From Bin5 sp034428435 (GTDB taxonomy: Bacteria; Chloroflexota; Anaerolineae; Caldilineales; Caldilineaceae), in the NCBI GenBank assembly GCA_034428435.1, contig DAOUHY010000265.1:19461-83460 (forward strand): DNA of 64,000 nt, in the 5' to 3' direction. Below are positions 12,183-19,834 of this stretch, piece after piece. A program made the position numbers and the translations under genes. How positions within the stretch are numbered: the first letter of the stretch is position 1; each line of letters opens with the position of its first letter. Under the pieces are notes generated by a model. The model did no database searches, was not told the origin of the DNA, and was given only the letters and a program-made list of their open reading frames with translations.

Positions 12183-12962
12183 CTATTTGTCATTATTGCC
12201 GGCTGCCTCTTCAGGAGCAGGCTCAGTGCCGTTTTCGCTAGGCACGTTGACCTGGCCGTCTACGACGGAGACGATGTCACTGCTGTCGCCGAGGACCTCG
12301 TCCACGATGCCGAAGTCGCGGGCTTCGATGGCGTTCATCCAGCGGTCGCGCTGAAAGATTTCTTCGATCTCCTGCCAAGGGTGACCGGTCTGTTGACCCA
12401 CGATATGAAAGAGCTGGGTCTGAAGGCGTTCCTGCTCTCTCAAGGCGATGCGCACATCCTCGGTGTAGCCCTGTGCGCCGCCGCCGGCGGGATGCATGTG
12501 GATGGTGGCATGGGGCAGAGCATAGCGTTTGCCCTTTGTGCCGGAGCAGAGCAGGACAGTGCCCATGCTGGCGGTAACGCCGACGGCGAAGGTATGAATC
12601 GGGGTCTGAATCATCTTCATCGTGTCATAGATGGCCAGGCCGGCGTAGATGAGGCCGCCTGGGCAGTGAATAAACATCTGGATCGGTTGATTGGGGTCTT
12701 CCGAATTCAGGTAGAGCAGCTGAGCAACGATCAGATTGGCAACCTGATCGGAAAGGGGCATACCGAGAAAGATGATGCGCTCCTTCAGAAGGAGGCTGTA
12801 GATGTCGTAGGCGCGTTCACCGCGACCCGTGCTCTCGATTACCATCGGGACTATGTTCGTCGGGGAAAGGCTGCCGGGCAGACCCGGCCAGTCGTTCGAT
12901 TGGGCTTGATTGTGTGGCTGCGACCCGTGGGCCGAGATCTTGTCTTCAAAAGGATTGAACAT
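12183..12962 (-). CDS. clpP: ATP-dependent Clp protease proteolytic subunit
   Basis: Serine peptidase of the barrel-shaped Clp protease; partner of the ClpX encoded next. 259 residues against the usual 195-210. The nucleophile is Ser132 (VTASMGT); the catalytic His is His157 in IHMHPAGGG (alignment favours the second His) and Asp206 lies in QRDRW. The usual N-terminus corresponds to MVIESTGRGERAYDIY at 40, so a Gln/Asn/Pro-rich N-terminal extension of about 35 residues and an acidic C-terminal tail of about 30 are extra. ATG 12962 has GGGGAG before it. A start at Met40 is the alternative. Confidence 0.95.
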   Translation of the reverse strand: MFNPFEDKISAHGSQPHNQAQSNDWPGLPGSLSPTNIVPMVIESTGRGERAYDIYSLLLKERIIFLGMPLSDQVANLIVAQLLYLNSEDPNQPIQMFIHCPGGLIYAGLAIYDTMKMIQTPIHTFAVGVTASMGTVLLCSGTKGKRYALPHATIHMHPAGGGAQGYTEDVRIALREQERLQTQLFHIVGQQTGHPWQEIEEIFQRDRWMNAIEARDFGIVDEVLGDSSDIVSVVDGQVNVPSENGTEPAPEEAAGNNDK

Positions 12963-13127
12963 CGGGAGCTCCCCTTTTCGGCTGATGGTTGCGACGTGGA
13001 CGGATCCTCAGTTCAGCCGGTGGTGTTGCCAACCGACCGTATGGAACAGTGCGCATTGTAATGGTTGCATGCGACGAGAAATGTAGTGTCCGCTCTATTC
13101 TGCATTAGACTTTCGTTTGCGAGGTTC

Positions 13128-14618
13128 TCAGGCGTCGGCGGACTCTTCGGTTGCCGCCTCAGGCGCGGCCGCCTCATCGCCTGGCTCGGATTCAGCTGCG
13201 GTCTCTGTTTGCGCGGAGGCTTCGGCGTCAGACTGCTCATCCTCCTGAGAATCACTCTCGCCGGCTTCGGGTTCGGGGATATCTTCGCCGCGGGCGATCG
13301 CCATGAGCAGGTTGACCGATTTTTCGCGGAGAATTTCACTTTCAATGAGTGGGCGGCTGTGTTCGGCCCGCATCATTTCGAGCATGTCGTCGCGTGCCTT
13401 TACCGCTTCCTCGTCAGCGTCTTCCGGTAGCGGGGCGGCCACATCGCCGATGTGTGCCTCGAACTCTTCTTCGCTGACAGACAGCTTTTCGCAGGATGAG
13501 AGCTCTACCAAGGCCAACTCGATCTGCAGCGACTTTTCGGCGTCTTCGCGCAGCGATTCGCGATAGTCTTCAATGGTCTGGCCGGACATCTCCAGATACT
13601 GCTCCATTCCCTGCAAACCCATCTGGCGGATGCGCATATCGAAATTGCGCACGAGGCGGTCGATCTCGAGGTCGACGGCGATGGGTGGATAGGCGAGGTC
13701 GCTGATGTCTACCAGTTCCTGCAGTACTTTCTGGGTATGCTCGGCTTCCGCTTGTTGCGCGGCCTCTTGCAACGCGTTCTCACGAAGGTCGTCGAGCAGG
13801 TCTGCGGCGGTCTCAAAATCGGGGCCGAAATTCTGCGCGATCTCGTCTGTCAGTTCAGCCGGTGTTTCGAAGGCCTGTGTCTTGTGGACTTTCACCGAAA
13901 AAAGGACGGTACTGCCGGCGTACATGCTGGGACTATCTTCGGGCCAAGCGATCTCAAAACTCTTTTCTTCGCCCGGGGACAGTCCCACCAGCTCCTCATC
14001 CAGACCGGCCGGTTCCATTGGGTTTTCCTGGTCCGGGGTTACATCCCAGTCTTCTTCATCGAAGACGACGGTATCGGTTTCGTCGCCATTGTCATCCAAG
14101 GCAACGCCTTTCAGGTCGATCGTCATCAGGTCGCCGTACTGGCTGGGACGGTCGGCCTCAACGTAATCGGCATTCTGTTCGAGGATGGCTTGGACGCGCT
14201 CCTGAATCTGTTCTTCGTCAGCCTCGACCTCCTCTTCTTCTACGCGCAAGCCGCGGTAGTCGCCCAGGCTTACCTCTGGGGGAAGGGGTATGGTGAGGTG
14301 AAAGCGGACCTCTTGCTCCATGTCAACGTTGTCAAGAGTTCCCATGAAGTAGGGTTCCAAGCCTTCCTGTTCGATGGCCTCCTTGTAGACCTCCTGCCCC
14401 AATTCGTCGACAAACTCGTTGACGATCGCTTCTCGACCTACGAATTGAAGCAAGATATGAAAGGGCACGCGTCCCTTGCGGAAGCCGGGAATGCGCACCT
14501 GTTGAGCGATTTTGCGTGCAGCCTTTCGCATTTCCCGGTCGATGCGCTCCTCAGCGACTTCGATTGTCATTGCGAGCTGGCGGCTGTCCATTGGTTCTGT
14601 GGTAACGGTCAAAGTCAT
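13128..14618 (-). CDS. tig: Trigger factor, ribosome-bound chaperone
   Basis: Peptidyl-prolyl isomerase and chaperone at the ribosomal exit tunnel. 496 residues. The ribosome-docking signature GFRKGRVP is at 45-52; the FKBP-like domain spans about 155-250 and the C-terminal chaperone arms about 260-440. The last 60 residues are a low-complexity acidic Glu/Ala/Ser tail. Gene order tig-clpP-clpX is the classical arrangement; the 166-bp gap to clpP leaves room for an internal promoter. ATG 14618 lies 37 bp after the YdjM-like gene. Confidence 0.95.
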   Translation of the reverse strand: MTLTVTTEPMDSRQLAMTIEVAEERIDREMRKAARKIAQQVRIPGFRKGRVPFHILLQFVGREAIVNEFVDELGQEVYKEAIEQEGLEPYFMGTLDNVDMEQEVRFHLTIPLPPEVSLGDYRGLRVEEEEVEADEEQIQERVQAILEQNADYVEADRPSQYGDLMTIDLKGVALDDNGDETDTVVFDEEDWDVTPDQENPMEPAGLDEELVGLSPGEEKSFEIAWPEDSPSMYAGSTVLFSVKVHKTQAFETPAELTDEIAQNFGPDFETAADLLDDLRENALQEAAQQAEAEHTQKVLQELVDISDLAYPPIAVDLEIDRLVRNFDMRIRQMGLQGMEQYLEMSGQTIEDYRESLREDAEKSLQIELALVELSSCEKLSVSEEEFEAHIGDVAAPLPEDADEEAVKARDDMLEMMRAEHSRPLIESEILREKSVNLLMAIARGEDIPEPEAGESDSQEDEQSDAEASAQTETAAESEPGDEAAAPEAATEESADA

Positions 14619-14655
14619 CGTACCTTGCCTCTCATTGAATCTTGATAGCAGAAGC

Positions 14656-15186
14656 TTAAAGGGCGTCGCCGCCCAGTGTAAGAATGGTCATAAGCGGTCC
14701 GGCGGCGTAATGTTCCTTCTTCGCCCATACGCCGTATGTGTATAGGGCTGCGAGCGTGGCGGTGTAGGCGAGCACGCCGGCAGGCCCGTGTTCAGGGAAG
14801 AAGGAGACTGATATTATCACGCACAGAAAGAGATTGGAGAACAGCAAAAAGGTGGAGACAGATCTTGTACAGCGTCCCAACTTCGGCACGTCTACCAAGG
14901 CGAAGCCGCGCCACTTTCCGGGAAAGAGATCGAATGCCAAGTGAAGCGCCACGCCTGCCGCAAAGCCGGTGACGAGCCAGCCGGTCCATTCAACGGATGT
15001 AAAGGCCCACCCGGCCCATAGCAGGGCGGGCATCAGGAAGCTGTGGGTGACGATTGACCTGTGGCGAAGGCGGAAGATGCTGAACCGGTCGATGTCCGGA
15101 AAAAGGGTTCCCAGCCATGCTCCGAAAGCGAAGCAAGCAAAGCCTATCGCAACTGTCAGCAGGTCAGGGCCGGCGAAGTCGAGCAC
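14656..15186 (-). CDS. YdjM-like membrane-bound metal-dependent hydrolase
   Basis: 176-residue membrane protein with about five hydrophobic segments. The stretch FPDIDRFS followed by LRHRSIVTHS matches the conserved Asp and HRSxTHS residues of the YdjM/LexA-binding inner membrane hydrolase family (PF04307), assigned here by motif. A further His-x6-Asp in ALHLAFDLF could complete a metal site. It is the first gene before tig and shares its strand, with a predicted promoter about 100 bp upstream. Substrate unknown. Confidence 0.7.
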   Translation of the reverse strand: MLDFAGPDLLTVAIGFACFAFGAWLGTLFPDIDRFSIFRLRHRSIVTHSFLMPALLWAGWAFTSVEWTGWLVTGFAAGVALHLAFDLFPGKWRGFALVDVPKLGRCTRSVSTFLLFSNLFLCVIISVSFFPEHGPAGVLAYTATLAALYTYGVWAKKEHYAAGPLMTILTLGGDAL

Positions 15187-15288
15187 GTGGAACGTCCGCT
15201 GTTATCAATGGGCGTCCGATATCCAACTGCGCGGGGAGACATGCTGGACCCGCGCGGGATGCTACTGAATTCTGGATCGCCACCTTTC

Positions 15289-15294
15289 AGTATA
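15289..15294 (-). promoter_or_regulatory. Candidate extended -10 promoter before the YdjM-like/tig/clp genes
   Basis: Minus-strand TGCTATACT, an extended -10 box, lies about 103 bp before the YdjM-like start. The same nine bases recur before the minus-strand nuoA (57823-57828). A TTGTGT lies 19 bp further upstream as a poor -35. No CIRCE or similar heat-shock operator is visible nearby. Confidence 0.45.
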
Positions 15295-15393
15295 GCACAC
15301 GAAAGAGTCGACGACACAAAACGAGCAGGTTTTTTATGTGTTAACGTAGGTGAAAGTCACGGGGGTTGAACAGAGCGGTGAGGCAGGTCTGAG

Positions 15394-17466
15394 TCAAGTC
15401 CGTTTGAAGGCCCGCTCCAGTTCACCGGCGCTCAGCTTCAGCATAGTGGGCCGCCCGTGAGGGCAGGTGCGGGGGGCCCGACATCTTTCTAATTGGCGCA
15501 CCAACTCCTTCATCTCGATGTCGCTCAGGATCTGGCCCGCCTTGATCGACGCCCGCTTGCACACCATTTTCACCAGGCGCGCCTCCAGCTCCTCCCCCAC
15601 CAGGTCCCGGCTCTCTGCCAGGCCCTGCACTATCTCATCGAGGGCGCGTTCAGAGTCCTGGTTTGAAAGGATACCGGGTACGGAGCGCACGAGGAAGGTA
15701 TCGCCGCCGAAATGTTCGGCGTCAAAGCCGATGGCGTTGAGGGCGTGCAGGTGTTGCGCCACCAGACCGGCGCGTGAATCGCCGACATGGAGAGTGATCG
15801 GAGTCAACAGGCCTTGTCGAGCCACACCGCCCGCTGCGCCGCGATTTTGGCGCTGGGCCATGAATTTCTCGTACAGAATCCGTTCGTGGGCGGCGTGCTG
15901 ATCAATCAGATAGAGCCCCTCCGGTCCTTCGGCGACAACGTAGGTTGCGCCGGCCTGGCCCACTACGCGAAGGGGCGGGAGCGCTTGCTCATCGGGATGC
16001 GGGGACGCGTCCGGTCCGGCGGCAGCCGGAGGGTGTGAATCGGCAGGCGGCTTGTTCGGCGCGTCCAGAGGTGGGTCCACGACAGGATGGTCAACGGGAG
16101 GAAGCTCGAAAGGCATTGCTGGTTGCCTGCCGACGCCGGCGTTGAGAATCGCGTGGCGACGGGCAGACCAACCGGACTGTTGGAGGTGATCCTGATCTTG
16201 TGGTGCACTGTCTGCGGAAGGCCAGCTTGCATGTGCCTCGGCCGGTCGACCACCCTCTTGGTCCAGCCCCACGGTTGGCACACCGGCGCTGTCGATAACC
16301 GCGCGGCGCACGGTGCCTTGGACAGCACTGAAGACTTTTTTGGGATCGACGAAACGCACCTCTGTCTTGCGCGGGTGCACGTTGACGTCGACCTCTGAAG
16401 GATCCAGGTCGACAAAGAGTACCGCCATCGGAAAACGCCCGACGGGTAGCAAGGTATGATACGCCTGTACGACGGCGTGGGTGAGGCTGCGATCTTCGAC
16501 GTAGCGCCTGTTGATGAACAGGTTGATCTGGGCGCGAGTGGGGCGGGTGAGGGTCAGGGAACTGACGTAGCCACTTACGAGCACCGCCCGGGGATAAGCA
16601 GATGATGCGCGGCCCGTTTGGCGAGGCAGTATATGGCCGGCAACAGGTGGAGAGACTGGAGCGGGGCCACCGGCCGCGTCAGGCATGAAATCGATTTCGT
16701 CCTCTTGCGGCGGCCGTTCCGGCTGGGAAGGGGTGTCAGCCTCGTCAGAAACGGTGGCACCCGCATGGCGGGCACCAGATTCTGGGCGCGAACGGCCAAC
16801 GCCTATCATCTGCTGGACATTTTCGCGCCCGTAAATTTTGGCCAATACATCGTGAATGCGACCGGTGCCCTCGGTGAAGAAGGAGAGCTTACCATCGCTG
16901 ACGAATCTGAAACGGCAGTCCGGGTAGGCTAATGCATAGCGCTGGACGATGGCGGCGATGTTGCCAGACTCGGTTGCCGGACGCCGCAGGAATTTGCGTC
17001 TGGCCGGTGTGTTGAAAAAGATGTTTTCGACGGTGACGACTGTGCCGGCGGGCAGTCCGGCGGGCTGGTCGCGGGTGACTTTTCCGCCTTCGATGCGCAG
17101 CTCCGCGCCTGACTCGTCACCGCAGCGGCGGCTCTTGAGAGTCATTTGGCTGACTGCAGCGATGCTGTAGAGGGCTTCGCCGCGAAAGCCGAATGAGGTT
17201 ATGCAGTCGAGGTCTGCGGCGCTGCCCAGCTTGCTGGTAGCGTGTCGCTGCGCGGCCAGGGGCAGTTCGGCGGCGGGTATGCCATGCCCGTCGTCGGTCA
17301 CCTGCAGGAGGCGCTGCCCCCCTTCTCTGATTTCGATCTGAACCTCGGTCGCGCCGGCGTCGAGGCTGTTCTCGATCAGCTCTTTGGCGACATTGGCAGG
17401 GCGTTCAACCACTTCACCGGCGGCGATTTTGGCGGCGACATCCTGGGAAAGCAACTGAATGGCCAT
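15394..17466 (-). CDS. mutL: DNA mismatch repair protein MutL with endonuclease motif
   Basis: GHKL ATPase linking mismatch recognition to strand incision. 690 residues. N-terminal motifs: GEVVERPANVAKELIENSLDAG, DDGHGI, ATSKL and GFRGEAL (20 or fewer residues each as cited by motif; first group starts at about 17). The C-terminal domain has DQHAAHERILYE (522-533), an exact match to the nicking-endonuclease motif DQHA-x2-E-x4-E, plus CKRAS (C636) and CPHGRP (668-673), which complete the metal site. MutL is therefore predicted to nick by itself, as in bacteria lacking MutH. A Pro/Asp-rich linker spans about 400-490. A possible near-leaderless promoter lies just before its ATG. Confidence 0.95.
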   Translation of the reverse strand: MAIQLLSQDVAAKIAAGEVVERPANVAKELIENSLDAGATEVQIEIREGGQRLLQVTDDGHGIPAAELPLAAQRHATSKLGSAADLDCITSFGFRGEALYSIAAVSQMTLKSRRCGDESGAELRIEGGKVTRDQPAGLPAGTVVTVENIFFNTPARRKFLRRPATESGNIAAIVQRYALAYPDCRFRFVSDGKLSFFTEGTGRIHDVLAKIYGRENVQQMIGVGRSRPESGARHAGATVSDEADTPSQPERPPQEDEIDFMPDAAGGPAPVSPPVAGHILPRQTGRASSAYPRAVLVSGYVSSLTLTRPTRAQINLFINRRYVEDRSLTHAVVQAYHTLLPVGRFPMAVLFVDLDPSEVDVNVHPRKTEVRFVDPKKVFSAVQGTVRRAVIDSAGVPTVGLDQEGGRPAEAHASWPSADSAPQDQDHLQQSGWSARRHAILNAGVGRQPAMPFELPPVDHPVVDPPLDAPNKPPADSHPPAAAGPDASPHPDEQALPPLRVVGQAGATYVVAEGPEGLYLIDQHAAHERILYEKFMAQRQNRGAAGGVARQGLLTPITLHVGDSRAGLVAQHLHALNAIGFDAEHFGGDTFLVRSVPGILSNQDSERALDEIVQGLAESRDLVGEELEARLVKMVCKRASIKAGQILSDIEMKELVRQLERCRAPRTCPHGRPTMLKLSAGELERAFKRT

Positions 17467-17475
17467 AGTGGGGTA

Positions 17476-17481
17476 AGTATA
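17476..17481 (-). promoter_or_regulatory. Candidate extended -10 promoter with near-leaderless mutL start
   Basis: Minus-strand TGGTATACT ends only nine bases before the mutL ATG. A transcript starting at the normal distance would begin within about one to three bases of the start codon. No -35 hexamer fits. The position makes a leaderless or nearly leaderless mRNA likely if the box is used. Confidence 0.4.
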
Positions 17482-17565
17482 CCATTTATGCGCGCGATCG
17501 TTCCCCGCGCAGGGCCTCTCGATGGCGCCGGAGAGACTCTAATCTGATAATGAAGTTCTGGAAGA

Positions 17566-19263
17566 CTACTCTGGTGCGACTTCTGGTTGACTGTGAGGAG
17601 CACTTTCGCGGACTGTGTTCACGAAGAGATGTTCTTGGCCAGCTACATCGACAATGAGTACGGCGACGGTGCAAGCCGGCGAGGCGTTGCTCGGCCGCCC
17701 TCCGCCATCGCCGGAAGGAGCAAAGGAGTAGACACCTGAGACAAGAACGTTTTTGCCCGCAGGTGCATCAACCAGCGCCGCCCGAAGGGAGATGCCGTCA
17801 TAATCCGAATCGATTAGCACGGCCCGCACCTGTGCACGCCAGTCGCGAGGCAACGACACCTTTGCCTTTCCGGCCAAAATGGCCACTTGCGGGCTGTGAA
17901 ACTTATCGATTCGAACTGTCAGCAGGCCTTCCGCCCGCTCACACTGGATCTGTGCACCGGATGTCGAGGTGGTTACAGATTGGTGATGGCCGTCCTTGGC
18001 GGAGTCGCCAACGCAAACACGAAGTATGCGATATCCGCTATCGGCACCAGAGCCATGAGCACCGGATCCATGCCTCGCATTGGCGCTACCGGCACCGACT
18101 GCTTGGTCAGAAGCCGGGGAGGAAGGGCGCCGGCTCAGGCGACAGGCGGTTGTACGCACGGCGCGCCAAGAGCTGTCGCAGCCGATCCAGTCACGGCCCA
18201 GCTTGCGGGCGACTGCCAGCGTGGTGCCGGAGCCGGCGAAGGGATCGAGAATCAGATCTCCGGGGCGGCTGGCAGTTTCAAGGATTCGCTGAAGCAGCCT
18301 CTCAGTCTTCTGGGTTGGGTAGTTTTCGTCCTCCCCGGGAACGGTTCCAAGTCCGGGGACATCGTCCCAGAGATTGTCGACCGGTCGCGTGAGAAGGTAG
18401 CGGTTGGGGCCGCTCTTCTTGAGGTAGTATTTTACGCCGATGTTTCCGCCCTTGGAGGCAAAAACTCTCTGCGCGTCTTCGTCGACGAGGACCTCGCCGC
18501 CGTACGGGGCGTAGAGTCGCCCTTCTTCGAAGAGGGCCTTCAGTCGCTCGAAGCTATATGTACCGGGGTCCGATGTGCGGAAGAAGCCGAGCTTGTCACG
18601 CATGTACTGCGACGCAGCGGCTTCCTCGGTGAGAACGAGTTCGCGTTTAGGGGCATTCCATGGGGGACGCCCGCGGGGCGTGCTGCGAAAGATGTGAATG
18701 GCCTGGGCACTGTGGGGAAAGTAACGGGCGTGGACTTTGGCCCCGCGCATTGTCTGACTACGCCAGAAAACCGTATTGAGATGCGACTCGGAGCCGAAAA
18801 TCTCTTCCAGCAGAAGAAGTAGATGTGCCTGCATGCGGTGATCGCAGTGCAGCCAGAGGGTACCGTCCTCGTGCAAGAGCTCGCGCAGGAGGAGAAGGCG
18901 GCCGGCCAGAAACTGGAGGTATCCTTCCGGTTGCCAAACATCGTCGTATGCGGCGGCTTCGCCCAGGGTGGCCTGCCCCCTCCCACGCAAACGAATGCGG
19001 CTAGTGTATGTGCGGTTCGAGCTATATGGTGGATCCAGGTAAACCAGACCAACGCGGCCGCGATAGCCCTGGGCCAGCAGCCAGGAGAGTGCATCGAAGT
19101 TGTCGCCATACAGGAGGAGACCCTCTTTGCCGCCGTTTCGCTGTGCGTAGCTTTCCAGCTGACGCGCACGGGGCCTGGAGGGTACGGACGTCAGCCGCTT
19201 GCCAGGCCACGTCAGGCTGATCTGACCCACTTTGCGATTTGGCGGTGGGGTCTCGGCTGTCAT
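17566..19263 (-). CDS. Orphan DNA methyltransferase, beta class (N6-adenine or N4-cytosine)
   Basis: SAM-dependent DNA methyltransferase of 565 residues. The catalytic DPPY is at 77-80 and precedes the SAM-binding motif FAGSGTT at 342-348, the order of the beta class; NYPTQKTERLLQRI (about 314-327) is a further family signature. The region between holds the target-recognition part. After about residue 375 comes a Ser/Gly/Ala-rich linker and a C-terminal domain of about 150 residues that I do not recognise. No restriction enzyme or specificity subunit is adjacent; mutL follows 99 bp downstream on the same strand. Recognition sequence unknown. Confidence 0.88.
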   Translation of the reverse strand: MTAETPPPNRKVGQISLTWPGKRLTSVPSRPRARQLESYAQRNGGKEGLLLYGDNFDALSWLLAQGYRGRVGLVYLDPPYSSNRTYTSRIRLRGRGQATLGEAAAYDDVWQPEGYLQFLAGRLLLLRELLHEDGTLWLHCDHRMQAHLLLLLEEIFGSESHLNTVFWRSQTMRGAKVHARYFPHSAQAIHIFRSTPRGRPPWNAPKRELVLTEEAAASQYMRDKLGFFRTSDPGTYSFERLKALFEEGRLYAPYGGEVLVDEDAQRVFASKGGNIGVKYYLKKSGPNRYLLTRPVDNLWDDVPGLGTVPGEDENYPTQKTERLLQRILETASRPGDLILDPFAGSGTTLAVARKLGRDWIGCDSSWRAVRTTACRLSRRPSSPASDQAVGAGSANARHGSGAHGSGADSGYRILRVCVGDSAKDGHHQSVTTSTSGAQIQCERAEGLLTVRIDKFHSPQVAILAGKAKVSLPRDWRAQVRAVLIDSDYDGISLRAALVDAPAGKNVLVSGVYSFAPSGDGGGRPSNASPACTVAVLIVDVAGQEHLFVNTVRESAPHSQPEVAPE

Positions 19264-19553
19264 GGCGTTCGTGAGGTCCAGTTATCGTTGTGCCGGTCGA
19301 AAATGGATCGGGGCAATCCGATAAGGTCGGGGCCAACATTGGCTGCGCCGGACAAGACCCGGCGTCCAATCGAAAGACCCGGCAGCCTGTTTGCTTGCTG
19401 CCGGGTCTCTGGCTTTGAATTCGTTTGGCCACTGCCAGGCGTTTCCTGGCAGGCCAAGCAGACGGACGGGCACCTACTTTGGGCTGTACAGGTCTTCCGA
19501 GGGCGCATCGGCATCGCGGCGGTCGGAAGACGCAGGATCCCCGAAGGGGCAGT

Positions 19554-19832
19554 TCAGATCCGGTCAGTATTGCCGCCGGTCATCGCGGGAACGAAATGCA
19601 CTTCGCTGTCCGGCCCCACGGCTGCGCGCAGGCCGCGATTCTGGACGGCGCCGTCGACGGCGACGGTCCAGCCGGGGCGGATGCGTCCTTCGTCGATGAT
19701 GCGTTCAGCAACGCCCGGGAATTGTACCTCCAGGGCTGCGACCAACTCGCGCACCGATTCGCCCTCGGCCTCGACGATCTGCTGGCCGTTGGTAAGCGAG
19801 CGCATCAACGGCGGAATCCAGACTTTGGCCAC
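19554..19832 (-). CDS. MoaD/ThiS-like ubiquitin-fold sulfur carrier with residues beyond GG
   Basis: 92-residue beta-grasp protein (about residues 1-85). MoaD and ThiS end in GG, which is adenylated and thiocarboxylated. Here the sequence reads PAMTGGNTDRI: five residues follow the GG, so the protein would need trimming or be inactive as a carrier. GTG start at 19832, two bases after the stop of the molybdenum hydroxylase large subunit, so co-expression with it is very likely and a role in its cofactor or sulfur chemistry is plausible. No MoaE or MoeB is in the window. Confidence 0.72.
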   Translation of the reverse strand: MAKVWIPPLMRSLTNGQQIVEAEGESVRELVAALEVQFPGVAERIIDEGRIRPGWTVAVDGAVQNRGLRAAVGPDSEVHFVPAMTGGNTDRI

Positions 19833-19834
19833 GC

